DNA of 64,000 nucleotides from Effrenium voratum (taxonomy: Eukaryota > Sar > Dinophyceae > Suessiales > Symbiodiniaceae): contig CAUJNA010000191.1 in NCBI GenBank assembly GCA_963377175.1, positions 1,335,039 to 1,399,038 on the forward strand, in the 5' to 3' direction. The position numbers were made by a program, and so were the translations under genes. Shown here in pieces: positions 44,745-54,999 of the stretch. The notes below the pieces were generated by a model, which did not search any database, was not told where the DNA came from, and saw only the letters and a list, made by a program, of their open reading frames with translations. Each line of letters opens with the position of its first letter. Positions within the stretch are counted from its first letter, which is position 1.

Positions 44745-47700
44745 GGAGAAGTGAGCCTGCCCTATTTGGCTTTTTGGATTGAGGCTTGATTCTGAACAAG
44801 CCGTTGGGTGATGTTGGGTGCCTTCTTTGGAGAAAAGAAGATTCACCTGGAGGGCGCCTGAGGGGAAACGCCACTCGAAGGGGCCGTGAGTCACGAGGCT
44901 TCGTCCTTCCAAAAAGGGAAGGCAAGGGACTGCCTGGCTGAAACGGATCGGAAGTGTTGCCAGGAGCCAAATGCACACAACATGAAAGAGTTCCACTTTG
45001 GGTTTTCCAAAACAAAGGTAAATCTGGGAAACCCACTGAGAAGAAGAGGGGGGGGGGGAGAATTTCATTTTTCGCGTCTTCACCTCACAAGGAAAACTGG
45101 ACTCATGCAGCAAGTTCAATTCACACAAGGGTCACCCCTCCCCCAATCCCATTCTCAAGAGGATGGGGTAATCTGGGAACGGTTGGCAGGCAACCGACTT
45201 GACCGGAATCCTTTGGCGATCGCGCAGGCTTGTTCACCCTCCAGAAGAAAGGACAACTGTCACATTGCTTTCCTCAAATATGTGCAAACTTGCAAACTTG
45301 TCGAAGCGAAAGCAACTACCACAACAAGTTCAAAAGACGGTGTGTAGGCATTCTGAGTCGGTTGTCCCACAAAACGGCAGAGTCGCATCCCACATGAACC
45401 ACATCATAGGTCACAACAAGAGGATTTCCCTGTCAAGCGGAGTGAGCGAAGCGAGAATTTTCGGACAACAATTGTTGGATAACCACTGGAGCAAGTTTTT
45501 GAGACATGCACACAAAGTGAAACGGGCCGCGCTCAAACCCCGGAAGCGCCCACAAAGCGGTCGTCAAGGTGCAAACCTCTTCAGGCTCATCTGAAACAGG
45601 GGGGTGACACAAAGGTCTCATAAACCTCAAGGCTCTCCACTTTATAGCCGTGGTGGCAGGAAAGAGTTAAAACCTGTCAAAATGGGGCGTCCTCATGTGT
45701 TTCTACCAGGGCAGTCGTTTGTTGATAAAGTTGGCAGCCACGATGCTCAGGTGGCAAGAACCCGTTCAAACTATGATGGAAATGGTCTACACGGGTAGGC
45801 GTAAACCAAAAACACCTCCACCTTATTGCAAGCTTCAATGGGAAATTCAGGATCAATGCCTGGTGACAGGGGGAAATGGAAGACATCTTTCACATGGTGG
45901 AGCACACTCCCGTAAATCCAGCAGGTCAGGTCACGCGGAGTTAACAAATTGTTCTTTTCAAAACCAGACAATGCAGGACCTGACATCTGCATTGCGCACA
46001 CGGAAGGACCTGAATTTAAATCAGACTTTCTAAGTAGAAGAGTTCCATCCTGGCATTTGCTCGTGCTACCCCCAAATCGGTGGATTCGAATCGATTGAAA
46101 CCCTTCAGGAAGGCCGAGATGCCTTGCTTTTAGCAGGGCCACAAGTGATGCACGTGAGCAATTCAAAAGTCACCGAGTTTGAGGGTTCCCTTGTAAAGCA
46201 GGTGGCTTTGGGATGCATCCTTGAAAGAAGCCTGTTCAAACACATCGGCTATTCGCAGGCCAATCCCACCTGCGCTGCCTGCACATGCACTTGCGCGGTT
46301 TGCGCCTTAGAGCGCTGCAGAATGTCGGGGCCACCCCCCTCCCCTGCTCTCCCCCATTTCCATCTCAAACTACTGTGGCTGTGCGGCATGTGCCCGCCAA
46401 AGCGAAAATCAAACAAATCGACGGCCAGCGTCGAGGGTACATACCGCCCAATATGAATCCCGGCATCTCCTGTTCCCATTAACTAGTACTTGGAACAGCC
46501 GGGACCGATGAGTGGCACTTGCCGGGCAAGTGAGGCCACATGTACCGAAGCTGAGAAGCTGAAGCTTCAAACAGACGCGAAACGCAACTTGCAACCCCGA
46601 GACTCAAGTCGTATCATGGTCAAACCAGTGGTCGAATCGGCAGATTCTTGTCGTCCCAGTGACGTCGCAAAAAGAAGAAGAAGCACAACAGCACATATTC
46701 AGGATGGTTTAGTTTACTGAAGGGCCTTTGGCTGTTCGCCTTCTGGGTGAAGTGGTAGCTACTACTCCAAGTGGTTCCCTAGGCCTACGACCCTACGGCT
46801 CTCGCGTAAACCTCGCAAATGCGCGCGCGTTTTCTGCGTACGCACCTCCGCGGCCGAGGTCGAAGCGGCCGCCGATCTTTGGGAGGTGTGGCAGCGAGCC
46901 GAGATCTCGGGCTGAGCTCATGACCCAAGTTTCCACCCGAAATGAGTTCCAACAAACGGGTTCCTTTCTTCTTTCAGAGTGTGTCAAAACAATCTGCATT
47001 CTGAGGGTTGTGAGTGAGCATGAATGACCCAATCTGCAGGAAGCAGGCAGGAAGGCAGGAAAGCAGCTGAATTGAAATTCTGACCAAAGGTGGCCTTCGG
47101 TACTCTCCCGGCAATGAGGCGACGCTCTCTTAGTGGGAAAGAAAGGTAAACCCGCCACAAAAAGGATGCATTCAAAGCGGCTGAGATTGCAAATCCTGGT
47201 CCCTACAAGTGGGACCTACGCTCTCTTTGGGCCATAATGAGCTTTTTGAGGATACGCCACTATGCAGCCGCAGGCAGTCCGGAAAGCCTACTGGAAATAG
47301 CTTTCGGCACGCATGGCTTGTGTATCGACATTCAACTTGGTCGCTTAAAGGATACTAGCTGGCGCCAGGCAAACATAACCTTTACCAAATAACTTAGAGG
47401 AGTTTCTTGTGAAGCAAGTGTGTCTCGGATGTAACAATGTATAATTTCGCAAACCCTGACCAGCCGTGGCAAGCTGGCTAGCCAGCGAGCCAATAATCGC
47501 CCGTCTCAGCTCAACCATCGGGCGGCCATGATGTCCATGTTGTTCACCTGAGACGGGGCGGTGCCGACGGTGCTGCGCAGTGTCCTTTCACTTCATATGT
47601 TCAACTATTAACACACTGTTTCTATGCACTATGCGAAAAACAACAAATTGTCTTGTTCATAATACATAGAACCGCTAGTGTATTGTAGGCACGCAAGCTT

Positions 47701-49700
47701 ATAAACCCATGGGATACATACTAATGCTATACATTATGAATTACATTATGTGAATTTAACCAATCGAGCACCTATGTGCGCACCCTTTTCTACATTGACA
47801 AGTTCTGCTTGTGCTGCGTCCTCTGTTGCTATTGATTTGTTGCTGCTCACGGGCCGGAGCTCAATCTTCCAAGCGATTCCAAGCCAAAACAACAGGTTGA
47901 GTTAACTCGGGCCAATGGGATGCAAAGGCTCCGCGGTAAAGCCCACACGCTCAGCATCGGTTTGCATGCTTGACCAAGGTGGGTTAACTTCTACCTTCTT
48001 TCCAGGGACCTGTATGTACTTCCAGAGAACCACCGACTGCTGAAGGGAAACAACAAGGTTCAAAACAACAAAGCGTTGACAATCAACAAATTGAAGTTGA
48101 TTGGAATCAAGCCCCAGAATTGAGGTGTCACCCCTGATTCCGCTCAAACGCTCCAGGCACATGCTGTCAAGAGTCCCGCAAATACCTGCCGCATTAAACC
48201 GTATGCTTGCTGCTTCGAGAAAAACAATGGGCGCAAATCCAAAATATGTTCAGCAAGATTGAAACCCAACGTGCAGCCCAGCCAAACATCTGCATTCGTC
48301 ATGTTATCTATCCAGCAGGGCACTACCTTGGCGCAATAATTTGAGTAAAGTTGACCAGGCACGCTGGCTGTGGTTGCACCGCTGTTTGCGCATGACGATC
48401 CACTTCTCCCTCAGGCCCCCACTTACAGGAGCAACGCATCAAATGTCAAAAGGACCAAGGGAATGATTTCACTGAACCCCCAACAAACGCCACATAAGCA
48501 CAAACACATGCACGCATTGCAAACGAGAGTCTGTAAAGCAGCCCAGGATCCTCGGGCACGAGCCAACATCTGATCAAGCGTGACTTGCGCAAAATCAATC
48601 CGCCCCACTTGTCCCTTACCGCGGGAAGCACCATTGGCGGCATAGTGTTTCTGAATGTTCATTCTTCTCGGGGCGGAGGAGGGTTAGAGCATAGTGCGTC
48701 CATGTTCAAAGGGAACCTTGAGCAACTTCTGCACTTCAACATTCAGTGGGTAAATTCTCTTGCTGGCGAGCGTAACCAATGGTGCTTCAGCACATTCGAA
48801 GCGTCTCAGCTGCTTAATCATCAAGATTAGTATCTAGCGGCATCTCGCCAAAGAGGACCGATCCAAAGATGGACCCCAAAAAGCTCAAAGCTGAACCTTC
48901 GCGGGTTTATGTTTGTTTCTCGTATCGCGAAAATGCGCTTGGAGCTGCTACAAGCGCCTTAATCATCAGGGGGGCACAACCCAAATCAAGCCGCCTTTTA
49001 GATACAAAGATCTCGGGCCAAGCAGCTGCTCTGGCAGTTCGGCGTCCTCCTGCAAAGCCCAAAGAATTCTGACGCCCCGACCCTCCTCCCCCCCCGTGAT
49101 CCGTGCCGGCTCTTAGGTTTCATCAGTCGATCCCCCACGAAACGGGAATCAAGGGGCCGTCTTGCTTCCCCAATTCGGGTGGACAATATTGCCAAGGACG
49201 AAACAAGAATGAAACACTGGTTCGGAAAGTCCCCAAGGGCGAACTTTTTGCGGAGTGACCAAGTGAAAGAAGTCAAGCAAACAACCGGAGCTCAGAGGAA
49301 TCCCGGTTCCTTCGAAAGAACGGGCAAGCATGTTGGAGGTGATGGACGAGGACCAACACACCACACAGCGCCAAAAGCATGGCTCACCTCCACAGACCTC
49401 TTCCATTGACCTTTTGCCTTTGAGCAATTTTCGCATTCCCCAAGATATACTACATGTTTGGGGGGTCATGGTTGGGGGGCCATGATATGTGCCCAAGTCA
49501 AGAAGGTGTGTAAAAAGGGCCATCTTTGGCATACCTTGGGGGATTTTTAAGGAGAGATTGGGGCCCTACAAGAAAACGCAACACCCCTACCCTTTCTTTA
49601 ATACCAACCTGGGCCAGCGGCATGCCCGCTTTGAAGGCACTTCCCTGACAAAGTGGCCACCTAGAGCCATGCTTTCTCCAAAAGCGGGCCTTTCCCTCCA
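44745..49700. other. Long stretch with few supported exons
   Basis: Candidate exons are ambiguous. Around 46265-46335 minus reads GPDILQRSKAQTAQVHVQAA with a GTGGGA donor. At 46840-46920 both strands are open (plus VRTSAAEVEAAADLWEVWQR; minus ARDLGSLPHLPKIGGRFDLG with a GTGCGT donor). At 47541-47575 minus reads STVGTAPSQ before GTGAAC. From 47580 to 47860 the DNA is AT-rich with nothing recognised. Confidence 0.3.
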
Positions 49701-49708
49701 AGAGGTAC

Positions 49709-49850
49709 CCGATCTCGACCTCTGCGTCCCGCGCCCGCGTGTGGTAATTCACCATGGCCACGCGCGTGGGATAGTTCCACCACCGCACATCGAAATCCTG
49801 TCCGAACAGATTCCACGCGCTGGTCGCCAACTTGTACGAATGATGAAGCA
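49709..49850 (-). CDS. Predicted exon of an unrecognised protein
   Basis: Reads LHHSYKLATSAWNLFGQDFD, then VRWWNYPTRVAMVNYHTRAR and DAEVEI. It looks strongly like folded protein with GC-rich third positions. The acceptor is TTTTGCAG and the donor ATCGG|GTACCT. The frame is open on both sides (DDRFA before; YLLEGKARFWRKHG after), so the exon may be longer. No family is recognised. Confidence 0.6.
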
Positions 49851-50880
49851 CTGCAAAACGGTCGTCCAACAACAGGGTGGCTCTTGGTCGATGGGGGGGT
49901 CCAAAATGAACTGAACCCTAAAATGCATCACTGGTCCTTAGACTGATAAGAGCACATCGACTGGCATAGAGGAATTTATTTAAATGGATGTGTAGCATCC
50001 TGCTTTCCTCGCTGGTGTTGTCCTGCCTCTGAAATGCAATCAGGATGATGTCCGCTTCAAATGAACCCAGGCGGATGACTATCAGGAATCCTTGAGCTTC
50101 ATCATTGTTCTGAAAGGGAACAATATCACTGCAAGGCGTTACCCTCCCACCAATCACCATGGACGTGCACAGGCTCCCTTGCAGTCTTGCCGTAGGAAAA
50201 TGTGCACTTTGTTGCATGTGTGTTGCGAGGGTGGAACATCGACAGTTAGCATTTTCCTGGACACGTTGCACACGCCCAAAATCAAATTTAAAGTGGAGGC
50301 GGCTAGAACACCCTAGTGCCGGTTTAGAGAGGAGCCCGACAGAAACCTGCTGCTTGGGTCACCTTCCATAGTACAGTATGGTCCGTGCATGGGGGAGGGG
50401 GAAAGAGAGGAGGCGTTTAAAAAAAGTCATGTGCCAAGGCTCAATCTCCAGAACCTCTGGGAGCTTCTTTTTGTACACCTCGGCTGGTGCAGGATACGAC
50501 TCGCATGCTTGTCACTCATGGTTATTCAGGGAGCAGCAACCAACAACTCAAGTACAGTTGCATGAAAATAGATGGCACAACCTCCTCTTTTCAGTGCGAT
50601 CAACCTCACTACTTCCGGACGTAAAGGACATGGTGCCATCTACTTTCACCTTGCTTGGATGTTCAGCCTGCTTTGTAAGTAAGTTTTGACCTGACGCCAA
50701 TTGTACTACTTATGACGCTGGTCGTAGGCAACTCTCTATAAGCGGTGCACGGTTGCCAAACTGTTCCCCGAACGACTCCAAAGCAGGTTGGGATTTCAGC
50801 GGGGCCTTCCGAAGTGCGTTTTGCCCTGCCAAGTGTGATTCTAGATGGGCACCTTGCTTCTAGGGGCGCTACAAAAGGAA
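49851..50880. other. Presumed intron, nothing recognised
   Basis: No exon, inverted repeat or tandem array was identified here. Confidence 0.35.
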
Positions 50881-50884
50881 GGAG

Positions 50885-51172
50885 GGCAGGAAGAAGGGTA
50901 AAGGTTGAAGGAAGGAGGGCAGGAGGGAAGAAGGGAAGGAGGGAAGGAGGGAAGAAGAGAAGGAGGGAAGGAGGGAAGAAGGGAAGGAGGGAAGGAGGGA
51001 AGGAGGGAAGGAGGGAAGGAGGGAAGGAGGAAAGGAGGGAAGGAGGGAAGGAGGGAAGGAGGGAAGGAGGGAAGGAGGGAAGGAGGGAAGGAAGGAAGGA
51101 AGGAAGGAAGGAAGGAAGGAAGGACGGGAGGAAAAAAGGAAGGAAGGAAAGAAGGAAGGGAGGAAGGAAGGC
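50885..51172. repeat. Purine minisatellite GGAGGGAA/GGAA
   Basis: About 290 bp of almost pure purine on plus, made of GGAGGGAA units ending in GGAA units. It is able to form triplex or G-rich structures. The repeat frames on both strands (EGGKEGRR, LPSFPPSL) are spurious. Confidence 0.93.
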
Positions 51173-51174
51173 CT

Positions 51175-52695
51175 CCAAGCCAAAGACATGCGTTAACCTT
51201 CACTTCCAGGTGCATGTTGTGCCCAGGGTCCTGAAATGGACAACCCTTCCAGGCACTTGCCTTCCTTCGAGGCGCAGTGCAGCTCCGAGTCAGAAGCACC
51301 GGCTTGTTGTTGAAGCCTCGGGACGGGGATCGGAGAGTCCCTCAGCTTGTTGAACCAACTGCCTCCGCTGAAGCGCCGCATCCTGAAAAAGGGCAAAGCT
51401 TGGACTTGCCACCTCGAGGATGGCACCTGTTCGCTGCAAGTCAAGAAACCAACCCATTTTGCAAACACACCGCAGGATCGCATCTATCTTCAAGGCATGT
51501 GACCTAGGCTTCGCCTGACACCCCGATGAAAAAGCACGCTTCAGGCAACTGAGCACGTCAAACAGATATAGCACATCCTTACCCATGCTCTCCACATCCC
51601 GCACAGGCTGCTCGTCCGAGAAGCGCTTGAAAGACTCAGGCACTTCATGTTTGTCCAGGTCCTCCACACGCCCAACCACCTGCACATGGCTCAGTCATCC
51701 CAACTGCACCAAGAGAACAGCCAAAGGACAAATCACTTGTTTTGACATATAAATATTCATGTCTCCTTCAACATGGTAGCATATGTGTTGGCAAACGATG
51801 ATGCAGCATGACAAGTTACAAAAGAAGTGAGGAAGCTTCTTGGTACCTTCCGCAACATATACATACTGCAACCTTGCATGCAAGCGCTGCAACATTCAAA
51901 GCAAACGCTCACTATAACTCTCGACCTGAAAATAGGGCTAGAGAACCTTCATGGGTAAGCTCCGCTTGCGCCCAAGCGAATTCACACCGTGCACAAGACG
52001 CATCCGCTCTTTCACCCTTCGGAACCTTCAGGGAGATGCCCTCCTGCAGCGAAACGATTGGTCGCACGCCAGAGCTCGGAATTTTCAGCGGAATCCGTCT
52101 CTGACACATGGCTCTCTCAACAACCTTGGGTTGGGAGCCATGCCCTGGCCAGGCACACGCGACCAAGCTTCAGTGCAACATTTGTTGGAGTAGGGCAGCG
52201 CAATTTGGCTGATGTTTGACAAAAGAGTGGCAGTAGGCAGTAGGTATCCTGATCATCTTCTCGGCCCCTTTGGATACCAACAAACTTTCTCATGGGTATG
52301 CATCGCATTTGGGAAGACGGGCGCGGGCAAACATCCCCAGGAGGTGGCCTATGCTGAGATGAACTCAACTGGATGCATGGCAATGGATGTGTGAAACTTG
52401 AAAAAGGAAGGCCCTGCCACTTAGGCTTGGAGCCAACAAATGTTCGCATAGGACCAAGGCTGAGTCACGCTCGAGAAGGCAGCAACCCTTCGGCGCCACT
52501 CGTTTTTGGTCAATTGACATTGGCCCCAAAGTCAACATCTGTTGCAACTGCAAGAAACCCTGGCAAAAGGAGGATTGCAACCCCGTGATTAGAGTGAGGA
52601 TCAGTTATAGAATGTATATCTTATTGTTTGCCTCACTTTGAGTCACAGATACAATGTAAAATGTATCCTAAGTCTACCCCAGACCCTTTTTGGGG
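51175..52695. other. Presumed intron, nothing recognised
   Basis: Open frames of up to 131 codons on minus (51290-51685) carry no recognised motif or splice pair. Confidence 0.3.
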
Positions 52696-52700
52696 AGTTC

Positions 52701-52810
52701 CGGAACTCCAAGCAGCGCCCACTCCTTCGTGGAGGCGCCCTCCTCAACGAAGCGCCGCAGGAGCTGCAAGGACGGCGTCCTCGGCTTCCCGACTTTCAGC
52801 TTGAAGGGAA
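52701..52810 (-). CDS. Predicted exon flanked by direct repeats
   Basis: Reads PFKLKVGKPRTPSLQLLRRF, then VEEGASTKEWALLGVP. The direct repeat GGAACTCCRAGCAGC occurs at 52700-52714 and at 52808-52822, at both exon ends. The acceptor is CTCGGAG; the donor may be GA. RRFVEEGASTKEWALLG resembles the first half of the winged-helix-like exon at 5714-5884. Confidence 0.5.
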
Positions 52811-52967
52811 CTCCGAGCAGCCGCCATTACGAAGCCAAAAGACCCCCCAGAGACCAAAAGGACAAGAGGAAGAGGCCTACTAAGGCCTTAAGGAGATCCT
52901 AAATTGCGTGCTTCAAAAGTGGCCCCAAAACGTGATGTTGGAAACACCGAAAAGGAAATCAAGGGAC

Positions 52968-53059
52968 CCCCCCGGCACGGCGTCGTCTGGGAGACCCGTG
53001 CGCTTCATCTCTGGCCAGGATTTCTGCAGCCTCCGCTGTCGCAAGCGAGCTCTGTTAGC
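52968..53059 (-). CDS. Predicted exon
   Basis: Reads ANRARLRQRRLQKSWPEMKR, then TGLPDDAVP. The acceptor is GTCATTTAG|G; donors are GTGCCG or GTCCCT. Helical; no family is recognised. Confidence 0.45.
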
Positions 53060-53602
53060 CTAAATGACATAGTTGTCAGTGGGTCGCCCTTTAATCCCGA
53101 ACCGTTCATCCTCTGACGTAGTGTTTCGCATTGAGGGGGCTAAGATTGTTTCCTGAAGCAAATGGAAGAGGGTTCAAATTGCCACCAATCCTAGCATCCG
53201 AGCCAAGAGCGATTGAACAGGGGCAGGGGCCTTCATAGGTTTTCGCTACCCGGCCGCGCCTGGCGGGAGAGCACAAAGTAGTTGAGGATGCCTTGCATGC
53301 GCCGGGAAAAAGCCATCAAGGGGCAACCGCAAACATTATTTGAGTGGTATGCCATGTCGTATGCCGAATGGAAGAATTCAACTCAAGTGCTTGCATGTTC
53401 AAATGCAAAACAAAGAGAACAAGCAATTGTCATCCCAGATCCCGCAAATTGAGTCTGAGGAAAGAAGCCGCAACAAATTGGCAGGAGAAAGCTAACCGCG
53501 AGGCTTCACCTGAGGCAGCCCTACAAAAAGGAAGTATCCTGTGGGGTGCTCAATGGGGTCTCAGGGCTGGTTGTGCAACATGCATGTGTAAAGCGGCTAG
53601 GT

Positions 53603-54019
53603 TCAGCACATCGCAGCTTGCAGGTTTGCTTGGTTCTCACTGACTACCCTGGACCAACAGCACACACACACATAAGATCTCAAACTCGGCGGTGCTCCCA
53701 GCACCAGCACGTCCCCTTCCCTGCGTCGCATTTGGCGGATGGATTCCAGCCAAACTGCAAAGCTCCAAAGCGAAATGGAGGGATCGTATGCGCCATGGTC
53801 AAACTGTTGGTCTCGAAATTCCACGGGACTCAATGGAATATATTGAACCCACTGGTCGGCTTCACCGCCAGCATCCAGCGGCTTTCCGATGAGCCAGGCG
53901 GCTAAAACCGCCATCCTCCTCGGGATAGGAGCCCCAAAGCTTGCCGGCGGTGTATGGCACCTGCGTAGGCCGCATAATGCGACCTTAAGGCTGATGGCTG
54001 ATGGGCCCATTTGGTGCAT
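53603..54019 (-). CDS. 139-codon open frame, likely coding at least in part
   Basis: The middle reads WVQYIPLSPVEFRDQQFDHG and SISLWSFAVWLESIRQMRRR, then EGDVLVLGAPPSL, which looks like real protein although third positions are less GC-rich than elsewhere. Exon limits are not fixed; AG at about 53911 is one acceptor. The family is not recognised. Confidence 0.42.
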   Translation of the reverse strand: MHQMGPSAISLKVALCGLRRCHTPPASFGAPIPRRMAVLAAWLIGKPLDAGGEADQWVQYIPLSPVEFRDQQFDHGAYDPSISLWSFAVWLESIRQMRRREGDVLVLGAPPSLRSYVCVCCWSRVVSENQANLQAAMC

Positions 54020-54591
54020 TTTTGCTCAGCTTCCCTTGCCAGTTTCGATGGAACCGGGAGTTCACATCCAAACCAGAGCAAGGTGGTTTTAGATTGCAAC
54101 ACAATGGTTTAACATGCTGCGGGACTTTGGCTCCCCGCTAGGTACGCACCCAATCATAGTGCGTCTCCAAAATTGGCGCACTGCAACATTGCAGCTCAAA
54201 TGCTCCACTGACTTCTGCAGTGAGGGCTGGTGTCTTGGCGAACTCTGGAAAGAATACAAGTCTTCTTCCCTTAAAACACTCTCCGCAAAGGGGCCCCTAC
54301 GTGGGGGAACAAACTGGCAGGAATGCAGGGGAGTATCGAAAATCACTCCCAACGAAGCATAGCAAAAGGTAGCAAATCCACCCGCATCCCCGCTCCTTCC
54401 ACATCCCCGCAGGGTTCTAACTAGGAGTCGGTACTCAAGCCATACGCTCGTAGGTACCATTTGGTAAAACAAGGGCCTGCGCAGAACTGCTTAGACAGAC
54501 GCAGGTGACTCTTCTTTGGTGTTCCTTCAAATCAAGGCAAGAAGAAGCTGCCAAGTCTTAAAACGACTGTACTGCGGTTCTAAAAGCATAC

Positions 54592-54732
54592 ATTTTGGCC
54601 ATGACGCCCAGGTCCCGCGCCTGGCAGTTGAAGACCAGTACCCGCGGCACGGCCCACGAGGCGTCCCACCTGAAAGGCTTGGCCGCTGGCTTCGGGGTGG
54701 GGCGAAGTGGGCACTTGGGATGAGCCCACTTG
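54592..54732 (-). CDS. Predicted exon after introner family 2, copy 2
   Basis: Reads KWAHPKCPLRPTPKPAAKPF, then RWDASWAVPRVLVFNCQARD and LGVMAKM. It starts directly after the terminal CAGCAAG of the foldback element and ends at AAAAT|GTATGC. Start phase 2 fits the 54822-54856 exon. It contains a beta strand (PRVLVFNC). The family is not recognised. Confidence 0.62.
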
Positions 54733-54808
54733 CTTGCTGGTGCTCAGCAGGGAACGAGAAATGGAATGACCCCCATAAACCATCCCCTATGTACTGAGCA
54801 CCAGCAAG
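54733..54808. mobile_element. Introner-like foldback element, family 2, copy 2
   Basis: 76 bp with terminal repeats CTTGCTGGTGCTCAG and CTGAGCACCAGCAAG, flanked by CTTG on both sides (54729-54732 and 54809-54812), consistent with a 4-bp target duplication. It fills nearly all of the 89-bp interval 54733-54821 between two phase-matched exons. It shares GAGAAATGGAATGA with copy 1. Confidence 0.72.
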
Positions 54809-54821
54809 CTTGGTAACTGAC

Positions 54822-54856
54822 CTGGCCCTAGTCGGTAAGACACAGTAAAGTTTACC
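54822..54856 (-). CDS. Small predicted exon before introner copy 2
   Basis: Reads GKLYCVLPTRA in phase 0 to 2, bounded by GGGTTATAG|G and GGCCAG|GTCAGT, a strong donor. The phase fits 54592-54732. Confidence 0.45.
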
Positions 54857-54999
54857 CTATAACCCACTCAAAGGACATGGAACTGCTAACTGGGCTGATC
54901 TCCAGGGAAAAGTACGGGTGACAGAACTGAACCACGTTTCTCTCGGCGGAAGGCGTTCCCAGATTCAACTTCCCTTTCTCGCTCTGTCCAGCCAGCGAG

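Noticed and set aside
46790..46930. Exon at a GC-rich island
   Set aside because: Both strands and two frames are equally open with usable splice sites, so no call is made beyond a mention.
50663..51353. Pro/Leu/Ser and Gly/Arg/Glu repeat frames
   Set aside because: Products of the GGAGGGAA minisatellite.
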